A stretch of 64,000 nucleotides of DNA from an uncultured Pseudodesulfovibrio sp. (GCF_963677845.1 NZ_OY782498.1:3417518-3481517); one strand, 5' to 3'. Positions 34,415-42,876 are shown, counted from the first letter of the stretch. Notes: generated by a model from the sequence alone, not told the origin. Program-made: numbers and translations.

Positions 34415-36104
34415 ATGTCCGCTTTTCCCCTTTTTGAATCTCTCTATAGAGCTCTTGTCCAGCTTTGCTTGTTGCAACAATTATTTGGCCTTCCAATGTC
34501 TCAGGCGGTAAATTAGGGTTAACAATATCCGCTCCAATGCGACCGGTTTTACCAATTTTGTCCGGATTTGCCTTTGCCCATTCTATCCCGGCCTTAATGG
34601 CGTCTTTCCCTTTTTCTGCGACAGCCTTCGTCGCTTCTTTCCCTTGCCTGATAATCGTCGGCGCGGCTGCAACGGCTGCTGGTGCGGCTTTGGCAATTCC
34701 CGCGCCGCCTGCGGCAGTTGCGCCAATTCCTGCGTTGATGGCAGCGGCTCCTGCCATGGCCTTTGCAGTTCCTTTGGTGGCCTTGAAGTGATCGTCTTTA
34801 TTTTTTCCGGCCAACGCTCCGAGGCCATCTGTAGAAAGAGCGGCCCCGCCTGCTCCTACAGTCGCAATGCCAGTTGCTGCTGCGAGTCCTAATAGAAACG
34901 GTCCAACAAATAATCCCGACGAATCCGTTGTATTCACCGGATCATCCAAACAATACCCGTACCAGTCAGCATCTCCGCCAGCGTCGCCGATGGGGTCCTG
35001 AGCGGTCCAGCGGGCCGTGTCGGGATCATAGTCGCGCCAGCCGAATCGGACGAAGCCGGTATCCGGGTCGTGGACGCCGCCAGCAAAGCCGATGGGGACG
35101 CGCAAGGTTGGATTCGAATCCCACAGGATGTTGCCGAACGGTCCGTATTGAATGGCCTTTACCACATTCCCGGTTGGTGAGACAACCGCTTTGAGTGAGC
35201 CTACCTGGTCGTAATATAAGGTGTAATCCGTGCCGTTGACCGTGGCCTTGTATGGGATGCGCTCCTCTTTATCGTAATGGAACTGCCAGTCGTTGACCTC
35301 GTCCTTGAAGCGGTCCAGACGGATGAAGTCTTTCCATTGATACGCTTCGTCCAGCGTGCCGTTGACGTACCGGGCTTGCCGCCTGCCGTGTTCATCATGG
35401 TCAAAGGTGATTTCCCGGCCATCCGGCAGAAGGGCGCCAATAAGTCGGTAATCTTTGCTGTACTTGTAGCGGGTGACAGACTCTCCATTGATCTTGGCAG
35501 ATCGGAAGCCGAGTGCGTCATGTTCGAATTGAAGAGTATCAACGGCCAGCAGCCGGTCGTCATCCGTGTATTGATAGGAGCGCATGAACGGCTCGCGGCC
35601 AACGGTATAATCAGCCTTTCTGCGGCCTTTGTCGTCATATTCGAAGTCTTCACACCAGCCCGTGTCGCCAATGACCGAGGTCAGACGGCCCGCATCGTCA
35701 TATTCGAATTCCCATGTTTCGCGGCGACCATTGATGCGTTCGGTGCGGGATTCGATCCGGTGGGTGTCGTTCAGGTCGAGTTGCAGAAAATATGGGGTGG
35801 CTCCGGCCTTGCGTTCCCGTTTGGATTTGTTGCCCCAATTTTTCGGTTTTGTTTCTTCGCCGAGTGTGTGGTTCCAAGAGAAATCGTGACCCTCATGCCA
35901 CGGACGCCATTGGGCGGGCTTTTTGACAGTCCACCAGTTAAAATCGGTGCGTTGGGCTTCAAACTTCTTTTTCAAGTTGCCGACCCGGCGCACGGGTTCG
36001 AATGTGTTGTCCGCGTATTGAATCCAGTTGCGTTCGTATTTGCTGGTCTGCGGATTGTAAGTAAAACGACAAAATCGATCCTTCATGTGATCATCATAAA
36101 GCAT
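34365..36104 (-). CDS. Short RHS-repeat protein with variable C-terminal (polymorphic toxin)
   Basis: A 579-residue RHS protein. YD-type repeats are visible (YDDAGRLTSVIGDTG, YDDKGRRKADYT, FDHDEHGRRQARYVNG), followed by the RHS-associated core (YGPFGNILWDSNP, VHDPDTGFVRFGWRDYDPD, TAQDPIGDAGGDADWYGYC), which ends at SSGLF near residue 399. The last 180 residues are the variable part: hydrophobic Gly/Ala-rich stretches, then PNLPPETLEGQ and a basic tail ending in WWGR. No nuclease or other catalytic motif is visible. It is much shorter than typical RHS proteins (over 1000 aa) and has no signal peptide or PAAR domain. ATG at 36104, GGAG six bases upstream. Confidence 0.82.
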   Translation of the reverse strand: MLYDDHMKDRFCRFTYNPQTSKYERNWIQYADNTFEPVRRVGNLKKKFEAQRTDFNWWTVKKPAQWRPWHEGHDFSWNHTLGEETKPKNWGNKSKRERKAGATPYFLQLDLNDTHRIESRTERINGRRETWEFEYDDAGRLTSVIGDTGWCEDFEYDDKGRRKADYTVGREPFMRSYQYTDDDRLLAVDTLQFEHDALGFRSAKINGESVTRYKYSKDYRLIGALLPDGREITFDHDEHGRRQARYVNGTLDEAYQWKDFIRLDRFKDEVNDWQFHYDKEERIPYKATVNGTDYTLYYDQVGSLKAVVSPTGNVVKAIQYGPFGNILWDSNPTLRVPIGFAGGVHDPDTGFVRFGWRDYDPDTARWTAQDPIGDAGGDADWYGYCLDDPVNTTDSSGLFVGPFLLGLAAATGIATVGAGGAALSTDGLGALAGKNKDDHFKATKGTAKAMAGAAAINAGIGATAAGGAGIAKAAPAAVAAAPTIIRQGKEATKAVAEKGKDAIKAGIEWAKANPDKIGKTGRIGADIVNPNLPPETLEGQIIVATSKAGQELYREIQKGEKRTYEKKESGLSNSGWWGR

Positions 36105-36134
36105 GTCATGCTCCAGGGGTGCTGATTGTGGAAA

Positions 36135-36196
36135 AAGGGGCGGACCCAATGCCCGCCCCTTGAACCGGGATGCGTGTTCGGGGCCACTCCCCGAAC
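36135..36196. repeat. Two GC-rich hairpins upstream of the RHS gene
   Basis: AAGGGGCGG/CCGCCCCTT (36135-36161) and GTTCGGGG/CCCCGAAC (36176-36196). They lie in the divergent gap between the RHS gene and the TlpA-like gene. No T-run follows. The rest of this 308-base gap shows TTGACA at 36288 without a good -10 partner. Confidence 0.45.
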
Positions 36197-36412
36197 GATC
36201 ACCGTCAGCATACCCCCGGTTTTTCGGAAAGCAGTGAAATGTCAGTGAATGTAGGGTAAAAGCGTTCGAAAAGTATAAAAAATCAACTTGACAGGGTGGT
36301 GGCATTTGCTTTGAAAAGAGGATTCCATGCGTTCATTCCCCCCATTGCCCAAGGCTTTTATTTGGCGGTCAACTCTGCTATGCTTTTTCTTTCAACGAAA
36401 CAGAGGTGAATT

Positions 36413-36949
36413 ATGAATATATTTCGTCGGATTATAGTCGTTTTGGCTTTGTCATTGGCTTTAGTCGCCTGTTCAAATGAATCCGGGACCGAGGCCAATA
36501 CCGAACAGGCCGAAGAGGCCGCCACGCCTGAACTGATGGCCAAGCCATCGACCGGGAAGTACCCGTATATGGGTGTGGCTGAGTTGGACAAGTATCTTGC
36601 TGACAATACGGGCAAGCCGACAATGCTGTTTTTTTGGGCCACATGGTGTCCTTCCTGCAAACAGGAAATTCCTGAATTGGAACAGTTGAATACGACCCAT
36701 GGAGACTCGGTGAATATCATCGCCCTGTCCGTGGATGAACGGGTGGAAGATCTGGACAGATTCTTCAGCAAGGGCGATATCAATCTGCCCGTGTACTGGG
36801 GTGATCAGGCCATTGCCGCCAAGTATAAGGTAGAAGCCATCCCCACGATGGTCATTTTCGACAAGAGCGGAAAGCAGATTTTCGCTCAGGCCGGAGTTTT
36901 TCCACATTCCATGCTTGTTGCCATGGTGAAAAAGTTGACAGAGCAGTAG
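36413..36949 (+). CDS. TlpA-family thiol-disulfide lipoprotein
   Basis: A 178-residue envelope protein. Lipoprotein signal: MNIFRRIIVVLALSLALVAC with the lipobox L-V-A-C and acylated Cys20. The thioredoxin fold carries the active site WATWCPSCKQEIPELEQL near residue 76 and the cis-Pro in EAIPTMVIFDKSG. It probably reduces or isomerises disulfides outside the inner membrane, for example in cytochrome c assembly. The next gene starts 5 bases after its stop. Confidence 0.9.
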   Translation: MNIFRRIIVVLALSLALVACSNESGTEANTEQAEEAATPELMAKPSTGKYPYMGVAELDKYLADNTGKPTMLFFWATWCPSCKQEIPELEQLNTTHGDSVNIIALSVDERVEDLDRFFSKGDINLPVYWGDQAIAAKYKVEAIPTMVIFDKSGKQIFAQAGVFPHSMLVAMVKKLTEQ

Positions 36950-36954
36950 ATTTC

Positions 36955-37413
36955 ATGATTCGCAAAGCACGCATTGATGACGTTAAGGCTATTCACGGTT
37001 TGCTCATGCACACCGATGAACATGATGCATTGGTTCTTCCCCGTTCGTTCAGTCAGTTGTATTCGCACCTGCGCGACTTCGTGGTTGCCGTGGACGATGA
37101 CGACAAGGTCATCGGTTGTTGCGCTCTGAGTTTGATCTGGGAAAATCTCGCAGAAATTCGTTCTCTGGTGGTGCTTCCGGCGCATCGTGGCAAACAATTG
37201 GGCCGCCAACTGGTGGAAACCTGCCTAAACGAGTCCGTGACATTGGGCATCCTGAAGGTATACACGCTGACCGAAGAAACGAGTTTCTTTGCCCACCTTG
37301 GCTTTGTCGAGGAAGGTATGGAGAACCTGAATCAGAAGATATTTATCGATTGCCTCAACTGTCCGAGATTCCCGGACCATTGCAACGAAGTTGCCATGAC
37401 TATAAACCTTTAA
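36955..37413 (+). CDS. GNAT-family acetyltransferase, short ArgA-like
   Basis: A 152-residue GNAT protein that begins IRKARIDDVKAIHGLL and has the acetyl-CoA loop VLPAHRGKQLGRQLVETCL and the FFAHLGFVE block. This layout matches the short N-acetylglutamate synthases of Desulfovibrio-type bacteria, which would start arginine synthesis; a cysteine/histidine tail (CPRFPDHCNE) is also typical of that group. The role remains inference. It is within an apparent operon with the TlpA-like gene and hpt. Confidence 0.75.
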   Translation: MIRKARIDDVKAIHGLLMHTDEHDALVLPRSFSQLYSHLRDFVVAVDDDDKVIGCCALSLIWENLAEIRSLVVLPAHRGKQLGRQLVETCLNESVTLGILKVYTLTEETSFFAHLGFVEEGMENLNQKIFIDCLNCPRFPDHCNEVAMTINL

Positions 37414-37427
37414 CCACACATATTACG

Positions 37428-37964
37428 ATGCCACACAAATTGACACCGTTCATTCCCGCAGAAAAAATTGCTGATCGCGTTAACGCCTTGGGCCGTGAAA
37501 TTACGGATTCCTATGAAGGCGATGGACCGCTGGTCTGCATCTGCGTACTCAAGGGCGCATTTTTGTTTTTTGCCGATATTATCCGAAAGATTGACCGTGA
37601 AATCGAGGTCGATTTTGTCCGCTTGGCCAGTTATGGCACAGCTACATCCCGATCAGAGGATATCGTTTTTTCCAAAGACCTCGAAGTTTCCATCGAAGGG
37701 AAAGACGTGCTTGTTATCGAAGATATCGTGGATACCGGCCATTCCATGGATTTCCTTTTGCACGTTTTGCGACGCAGAAACCCAAAGAGTTTGAAAATTT
37801 GTGCACTTATTGATAAGCATGAGCGACGGGAAATGGACGTCTCCGTCGATTTCCCTGGTTTCAAGTTGAGCGACGGATTTATTGTCGGCTACGGTCTGGA
37901 CTATGCCGAACGATACAGAGAGCTTGACGGAATTTATGAGTTGTCCACGGCTTCTGATAGTTAA
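37428..37964 (+). CDS. hpt: Hypoxanthine phosphoribosyltransferase
   Basis: A 178-residue purine salvage enzyme that joins hypoxanthine or guanine to PRPP. Marks: the VCVLKGA-type loop (CICVLKGAFLFFADI), the PRPP motif VLVIEDIVDTGHSM, KHERREMDVSVDFPGF and the closing block GYGLDYAERYRELDGIY. Length is typical. ATG at 37428; the frame continues upstream as a shadow of the GNAT gene. It is followed 27 bases later by the zinc-ribbon gene. Confidence 0.92.
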   Translation: MPHKLTPFIPAEKIADRVNALGREITDSYEGDGPLVCICVLKGAFLFFADIIRKIDREIEVDFVRLASYGTATSRSEDIVFSKDLEVSIEGKDVLVIEDIVDTGHSMDFLLHVLRRRNPKSLKICALIDKHERREMDVSVDFPGFKLSDGFIVGYGLDYAERYRELDGIYELSTASDS

Positions 37965-37991
37965 CCAACCGGTTTTTCTGGAGATCGAAAT

Positions 37992-39233
37992 ATGATCGTC
38001 ACCTGCCCGAATTGCGAGACCCGTTACAATCTGCCCGACGACAAAGTCCCTGCGGGTGGAGCCAAGGTCAAATGCTCCAAGTGCGCGCAAGTGTTCAAGG
38101 CTGAACATCCTCCGGTAACACCTGAAGAGGAAGTAGAGGCCCTTCTCGAAGAAGAAGGGCAGGGTGGGGACACCCAGGCCGGAGACGAGTTCGACGAAAC
38201 ATTTGAAGATGTGGCCGCTGGCACTCCTCCTGAAGAGGAGGCCTCTGTAGATTCACCCGCAGACGAGCCGCAGGAAGAACCCGTTGTCGAGGACGAAGAG
38301 CCTCCCGCGCCAGCTGCTGACCCCGCTGACGAAGTGGTGGAAGAGGATTTGCCGGATACTGACGACCTCTTTGACGATGCAGAAGAAGAGATGCCGGCCC
38401 CGGACGAAGGAGCGACACCGTCTGCCCCGGAATCTGATGGTTTGGGTGACGATCTCTTTGCTGATATAGGCGAAGATGAAGACGAGGACTCAAACGGGTT
38501 GTTCGAAGACGACGATGACGAATCGGATGATCTTTTCGCTGATGACGATGATGTTGATGACGAGGACGATGATGACGAGGACGACGAAGAGTCGGGCAGC
38601 GTCTTCGACGACTCTTTATCCATTGACGAAGTGCCTCAGAAAAAAGACGGCAAATCAATCGGTTGCCTGATTATCCTGTTGGTGCTCGCTCTCGGTTTGG
38701 GTGGAGCCATTTATTTCAAGGCATGGACATATATCGGTATTGATTTGGGCGACATGCTCAAGAATGTCCCGTTTGTTGGACAGCTGTTCATGGAGGAGAC
38801 CGGTGGCGATCAGGAAGCTGCTCCCGGCGAATCCCCGGCAGAGCGAGTCCGCAAGATCGAACTGAAAAATGTCAAACAGTATTATGTACCCAATGAGAAA
38901 GTGGGGAATCTGTTTGTTGTTGAAGGGAAGGCCATCAATAAGTTCTCCTCTCCCAAAGAGCGGATAAAGGTCGAAGTCATCCTGTACGATGAGACCAACA
39001 ATGTTTTGACTTCGCAGGCTTTTCTGTGCGGCAACGTGCTTTCACAGTTCCAACTTCAGGTTCAGACAAAAAAAGAAATTCAGGACGGGCTGTCCAGTGA
39101 TGTTGGGATTCTGTCCAACAACACCTTTATCCGGCCTGATGCATCGACACCGTTTATGGCTGTGTTTTTTGAACCGCCCGAGGGCGTGAAGGAGTTCATG
39201 GTCAAGGTCGTGGATGTTGGCGATCCTGAATAA
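37992..39233 (+). CDS. MJ0042 zinc-ribbon/DUF3426 membrane protein
   Basis: A 413-residue protein in four parts: an N-terminal zinc ribbon (VTCPNCETRYNLPDDKVP ... KCSKCAQVF), a strikingly acidic low-complexity region (about 45-215, mostly Asp/Glu, with LFDD/LFAD repeats), one membrane helix (CLIILLVLALGLGGAIYF), and a DUF3426 domain (about 290-413). The domain order is common in delta-proteobacteria; function unknown. The acidic stretch has GAx/GAy codon runs that look like slippage-prone repeats. A clear terminator follows at 39249. Confidence 0.85.
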   Translation: MIVTCPNCETRYNLPDDKVPAGGAKVKCSKCAQVFKAEHPPVTPEEEVEALLEEEGQGGDTQAGDEFDETFEDVAAGTPPEEEASVDSPADEPQEEPVVEDEEPPAPAADPADEVVEEDLPDTDDLFDDAEEEMPAPDEGATPSAPESDGLGDDLFADIGEDEDEDSNGLFEDDDDESDDLFADDDDVDDEDDDDEDDEESGSVFDDSLSIDEVPQKKDGKSIGCLIILLVLALGLGGAIYFKAWTYIGIDLGDMLKNVPFVGQLFMEETGGDQEAAPGESPAERVRKIELKNVKQYYVPNEKVGNLFVVEGKAINKFSSPKERIKVEVILYDETNNVLTSQAFLCGNVLSQFQLQVQTKKEIQDGLSSDVGILSNNTFIRPDASTPFMAVFFEPPEGVKEFMVKVVDVGDPE

Positions 39234-39248
39234 AAAAAGATGAAACTC

Positions 39249-39285
39249 AAGTGGGAGGGTGGAGACACTCTCCCACTTTTTTTGT
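39249..39285 (+). terminator. Rho-independent terminator after the zinc-ribbon gene
   Basis: AAGTGGGAG (39249-39257) pairs perfectly with CTCCCACTT (39270-39278), 12-base loop, then TTTTTTT. Confidence 0.88.
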
Positions 39286-39446
39286 GGGATAATTAAATCG
39301 TGTTTTTTTTGAACAACGGACGAAAAAAAGCTTGCAACCGCTTGCAAAGCATGCTTTTTTCTGGCCGGCGAAAAAGTGACAAATGAGTGGCTTTTTTGGA
39401 AATACCCATTGACGGCAATTGACGGCCTGTGCTACTTCTCCACCAC

Positions 39447-39464
39447 TTGTGAAGGATTGCACGA
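39447..39464. promoter_or_regulatory. Degenerate Rex-like operator before the atp operon
   Basis: TTGTGAAGGATTGCACGA matches the Rex consensus TTGTGAAnnnnTTCACAA well on the left half and partly on the right (4 of 6). TTGACG repeats at 39409 and 39419 could be the -35 box, which places the site near the transcription start. Rex itself is encoded at the end of this cluster. Weak on sequence, helped by context. Confidence 0.35.
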
Positions 39465-39528
39465 ATTGCCGATTCCGTTTATGTATCCTAATTGGAATGG
39501 CTGACAACAATTTTCACGGGATGTGAAC

Positions 39529-39819
39529 ATGCTCTTTTCAAAAGACGATCGGTTGGTACGTATCACACAATTGGGTGGTACTGCCGGAACAATGGGATTA
39601 CACATTGTATCGGCCATCATCGTCGGGCTCACTATCGGGTACTTTCTGGATGATTATTTTGGAACCAAGCCCTGGTTGATAATGATCTTCTTCTTAGTAG
39701 GAGTCGTTTCCGGGTTTAAAATGGTTTTTGAAGATTTCAGAAAGCTCCAGAGGCGTGAAGAGGCAAAAAAAGCAAGTTCTTTGAAACAGGACGGAGAAAA
39801 AGGTGCTGGACGCGATTAA
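39529..39819 (+). CDS. AtpZ/AtpI-type ATP synthase accessory protein
   Basis: A 96-residue two-helix membrane protein: the first helix GLHIVSAIIVGLTIGYFLDD, the turn with FGTKPWL, and the second helix MIFFLVGVVSGFKMVFEDFR. The GY.LDD..GT.PW..I pattern is the AtpZ/uncI-related signature. It probably helps assemble the Fo part or carries Mg2+ or Ca2+. ATG at 39529; a GTG two codons earlier is possible. It overlaps the atpI-like gene by 17 bases. Confidence 0.85.
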   Translation: MLFSKDDRLVRITQLGGTAGTMGLHIVSAIIVGLTIGYFLDDYFGTKPWLIMIFFLVGVVSGFKMVFEDFRKLQRREEAKKASSLKQDGEKGAGRD

Positions 39820-40216
39820 CCAAAGGCTTGAGCAATGGCTCGTCAAGAGCGGATTTCCTAAGCCGGACGTACGTATCGTTGTCCGCAATCAGATTTATGT
39901 GTCGCTGGGGACCTCTCTAGTGATCATGCTGGTAACACTTCTTTCCCGATGGTCTTTAGCCTATTCGGCGGGGGCGATAATCGCCTTGGTCAACTTCTGG
40001 ACGCTTGCCCGCGTGACTCAGACGTTGGTGTACGACGAAAAGCGAGGACCGTTTTTACTGTTTATAATATTCATGGCAAAGATGACTCTAAGCGGGCTGG
40101 CCCTTTGGTGGCTGATAGGAGTCGAACGTGTTCCCCATTGGGGGTTGATTTGTGGCCTCGGGACCGTGGTGGTCAACATCACTGCAACCGGACTGCATCA
40201 GCTGGGGAAAAAATAG
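39803..40216 (+). CDS. ATP synthase subunit I
   Basis: A 137-residue membrane protein with four helices (LGTSLVIMLVTLLSRW, LAYSAGAIIALVNFWTLARV, LLFIIFMAKMTLSGLALWWL, GLICGLGTVVVNITATGL). Gene order atpZ-atpI-atpB-atpE identifies it as the AtpI/subunit I protein involved in c-ring assembly. The GTG start at 39803 has GGAG before it and overlaps the end of atpZ. Sequence conservation of this family is low, so the call leans on context. Confidence 0.8.
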   Translation: MLDAINQRLEQWLVKSGFPKPDVRIVVRNQIYVSLGTSLVIMLVTLLSRWSLAYSAGAIIALVNFWTLARVTQTLVYDEKRGPFLLFIIFMAKMTLSGLALWWLIGVERVPHWGLICGLGTVVVNITATGLHQLGKK

Positions 40217-40243
40217 CCTAGTTGCTTATAAGGAGGCTTGGAT

Positions 40244-40966
40244 ATGGGTTTTGCAGGTGGATTGGCACATCCTCTCTTATATATGGATATGCTCAAAAGC
40301 ATCGGCCATTGGGGCGCCAGCGTAGAACATTGGCTCGGCGTTGAAAGCATCAACCATGTTTTGTACATGTGGTTGGTCATGGCTATCATTCTTTCTCTCG
40401 GTCTGCTTGTCCGCAGCCGTTTGCAGTTGGTTCCCGGCGGTCTCCAGAATCTCTTTGAGACCATCTTCGGCGGTTTGGAAGACTTCGTCGTCTCCAACGT
40501 CGGCGAACAGGGCCGTCAGTTCATGCCGCTGCTGTGTACCATTTTTATTTTCATTCTGGGCATGAACTGGATTGGTTTGATTCCAGGTTGTGATGCTCCG
40601 ACCGCAAACATCAACACGCCTGCCGCTATGGCAATCATCGTGTTCTGTTTCTACCAATTCGTTGGTATGAAAAAATGGGGCTTTGGTTACATCAAGCATT
40701 TCATGGGTCCGGTTCCTGCACTGGCACCGCTCATGCTTATTCTCGAGCCGGTTTCTCACCTCGCTCGTCCTCTTAGCCTGACACTTCGTCTCTTCGGTAA
40801 TATCCGTGGTGAGGAAATTGTCCTGATCCTGATGTTCATGCTGGCTCCGCTTGTCGGTTCTTTGCCCATGTACTTCCTGTTCATTCTGGCTAAGACCATT
40901 CAGGCATTCATCTTCTTCATGCTGACGATGCTTTACCTGCAAGGTGCGACTGAGCACGCTCACTAA
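40244..40966 (+). CDS. atpB: ATP synthase Fo subunit a
   Basis: A 240-residue membrane subunit that carries the ion half-channels facing the c-ring. The essential Arg is in SLTLRLFGNIRGEE; MNWIGLIPG and FILAKTIQAFIFFMLTMLYL are family blocks. ATG at 40244 with the strong site AGGAGG at 40231-40236. The b, delta and F1 genes do not follow, so they must be in a separate operon. Confidence 0.95.
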   Translation: MGFAGGLAHPLLYMDMLKSIGHWGASVEHWLGVESINHVLYMWLVMAIILSLGLLVRSRLQLVPGGLQNLFETIFGGLEDFVVSNVGEQGRQFMPLLCTIFIFILGMNWIGLIPGCDAPTANINTPAAMAIIVFCFYQFVGMKKWGFGYIKHFMGPVPALAPLMLILEPVSHLARPLSLTLRLFGNIRGEEIVLILMFMLAPLVGSLPMYFLFILAKTIQAFIFFMLTMLYLQGATEHAH

Positions 40967-41039
40967 GAGCCGCTCGACTAATTATGGGGAAATGGTCCTT
41001 GGACCAAAACATATTACGTAATCCATTTGGAGGATTAAA

Positions 41040-41345
41040 ATGAAAATCGCTAAAATTCTGTTCACCACCATGGCTATGGTTCTCGTTGCTTCCACTGCTT
41101 TCGCTGCTGGCGATCCTGCTGTCATGTCCGCTAAAGCATACGCCACTGCCATCGGCATGGGCATCGCTGCTGGTCTCTGCGGCATCGGTCAGGGCATGGG
41201 CGTCAAGGGTTGCTGCGAAGGTATCGCTCGTAACCCCGAAGCTGGCGGACAGCTGTCCACCACTCTGATTCTTGGCCTGGCATTCATCGAGTCCTTGGCT
41301 ATTTACGCCTTGGTTGTTAACCTGATCCTGCTCTTCGTCGTCTAG
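41040..41345 (+). CDS. atpE: ATP synthase Fo subunit c
   Basis: A 101-residue proteolipid: an N-terminal signal-like segment ([22 protein letters not shown]), then the two-helix hairpin with the polar loop ARNPEA. The ion-carrying Glu lies in [11 protein letters not shown]. Gln in GIGQGMG, Ser after the Glu, and Tyr five residues after the Glu match three side-chain ligands of sodium-binding c-subunits. AGGA lies ten bases before the ATG. A terminator follows at 41371. Confidence 0.95.
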   Translation: MKIAKILFTTMAMVLVASTAFAAGDPAVMSAKAYATAIGMGIAAGLCGIGQGMGVKGCCEGIARNPEAGGQLSTTLILGLAFIESLAIYALVVNLILLFVV

Positions 41346-41370
41346 TTTTAGATTTACGAAATGAATATTA

Positions 41371-41395
41371 AGGGAGGCTACGGCCTCCCTTTTTC
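41371..41395 (+). terminator. Rho-independent terminator of the atp operon
   Basis: AGGGAGGC (41371-41378), loop TACG, GCCTCCCT (41383-41390), then TTTTT. Confidence 0.88.
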
Positions 41396-41457
41396 AGCTC
41401 TACTCTCATCCAGGATCACATGTCCGCCGCTATTTCAAGCGGTAAGAGACAGGAAAA

Positions 41458-42090
41458 ATGAAAAGCGAACATATCCCAAAAGCGACTATCGGCAGGTTGG
41501 CCGTCTATATTCAGGTTCTTGAGAACCTGTTGCGCGATGGCAATGAAGTTATCTCTTCCGAGAAACTGGCGCGTGCCTGTTCAGTCAACTCATCTCAAAT
41601 CAGAAAAGACCTTGCCTATTTTGGCGAGTTCGGCGTGCGTGGCGTTGGGTACTACGTTCAAGAGCTGATTACTTCGATCAAGCAGTCGCTTGGTATTGAC
41701 CGTCTGTGGAAATGCGCACTCATCGGTGTCGGCAATATGGGCAGCGCCCTCCTTCGTCATCACGATTTCGAGCGGCGTGGATTCAAGATCTGCGCGGCCT
41801 TTGACTGCGACCCTGACAAGATCGGGTTGGAGTTTGAAGGAATGGAAATCGTGTGTCCTACACATCTTAAGGAACAGGCTCCAGAGCTGAACCTTGAAAT
41901 CGGTATTATTGCCACGCCCCCGGATCGTGCTCAGCGTGCAGCTAACCACCTTGTGGATGCAAATATTCGGGGAATTATCAATTTTGCGCCTTCACGTATC
42001 AACGTTCCTAAACATATTCCTGTTGAGTATGTTGATTTCTTTGATCACCTCTACGGAATTGCTTTCCAGATTACTCTCGGTAACGATTAG
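41458..42090 (+). CDS. rex: Redox-sensing transcriptional repressor Rex
   Basis: A 210-residue repressor that leaves its DNA when NADH is high. The N-terminal winged helix holds ISSEKLARACSVNSSQIRKD and the recognition loop FGEFGVRGVGY, typical of Rex. The NADH-binding Rossmann domain begins ALIGVGNMGSALL near residue 86, and the C-terminal swap helix is DFFDHLYGIAF. Length is standard. It is separated from atpE by a terminator, so it has its own promoter. Confidence 0.95.
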   Translation: MKSEHIPKATIGRLAVYIQVLENLLRDGNEVISSEKLARACSVNSSQIRKDLAYFGEFGVRGVGYYVQELITSIKQSLGIDRLWKCALIGVGNMGSALLRHHDFERRGFKICAAFDCDPDKIGLEFEGMEIVCPTHLKEQAPELNLEIGIIATPPDRAQRAANHLVDANIRGIINFAPSRINVPKHIPVEYVDFFDHLYGIAFQITLGND

Positions 42091-42134
42091 TAGATTCATT
42101 GAAGTTCAGCAGCACATTTATGTGCGAGGAACGT

Positions 42135-42168
42135 AAAAACCCCCTGACATGTATATCAGGGGGTTTTT
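42135..42168. terminator. Bidirectional terminator between rex and the response regulator
   Basis: AAAAACCCCCTGA (42135-42147) and TCAGGGGGTTTTT (42156-42168) form a perfect stem, with T-runs on both strands. It serves the convergent genes on both sides. Confidence 0.88.
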
Positions 42169-42189
42169 ACGTGTTCGATTGTAAGGGAT

Positions 42190-42876
42190 TCAAGCTTTAA
42201 AGCGGTACCCAACTCCTCGAATGGTTTCTATCCACGAAGCATAAGGCCCAAGCTTTTGGCGAAGTCGTCGGACGTGTGTATCGACGGTTCTGGAATACCC
42301 TTCGAAGTGCGTATCCCAGACCGTGTCGAGCAGATTGTCACGTGTCTGGACTTTCCCTGCACCCGATATCAGCACGGTCAGGAGTTTGAATTCTGTGGCG
42401 GTGAGAGATGTCTCTTCTTCGTCGATGGAAATTTGGTGTGCCTCAAAATCAATTTTGAGTCCTTCTCGTTCCCAAAATTTCGGAGCGTTAGGTTCGGGTG
42501 CGCCGTATCGGCGAAGTATGGCCTTTATGCGTAAAACAAGTTCCCGTGGAGAGAACGGTTTAACGACATAGTCATCAGCTCCAAGTTCAAGTCCGACGAT
42601 CTTATCGACCTCTTCCCCTTTAGCGGTGAGCATGATGACAGGAATACGAGCCAGCGCAGGGTCTCCTTTCAACTGGCGGCAGACTTCCAAACCGTCTGTG
42701 CCCGGCATCATGAGGTCGAGCAGGATAATATCAGGTTTGAATGCTTGGGCGAGGTTGAGACCCAATTGCCCATCTTCTGCTGCTGCAACATCAAAACCCG
42801 CTGCTGATAGATTGTATTTGAGCAGTTCGCGAGTATCTCTGTGATCTTCGACCACCAAAACTTTCTGGGATGACAC
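42190..42876 (-). CDS. OmpR/PhoB-family response regulator
   Basis: A 228-residue regulator. Receiver domain with phospho-Asp in IILLDLMMPGTDGLEV and Lys in VVKPFSPREL; the C-terminal winged helix includes LTATEFKLL, the VW...F..YSRTVDTHVRRLRQKLG recognition block and IETIRGVGYRFKA. The layout is closest to PhoB (phosphate response), but no pho genes or histidine kinase lie beside it. The start is GTG at 42876 with AAGGAG six bases upstream; the longer frame to 42960 lacks a ribosome site. Confidence 0.88.
   Translation of the reverse strand: MSSQKVLVVEDHRDTRELLKYNLSAAGFDVAAAEDGQLGLNLAQAFKPDIILLDLMMPGTDGLEVCRQLKGDPALARIPVIMLTAKGEEVDKIVGLELGADDYVVKPFSPRELVLRIKAILRRYGAPEPNAPKFWEREGLKIDFEAHQISIDEEETSLTATEFKLLTVLISGAGKVQTRDNLLDTVWDTHFEGYSRTVDTHVRRLRQKLGPYASWIETIRGVGYRFKA

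Noticed and set aside
38024-38623. Long Ser-rich ORF on the minus strand opposite the zinc-ribbon gene
   Set aside because: It is the antisense of an Asp/Glu codon run, which yields Ser/Phe codons by chance.
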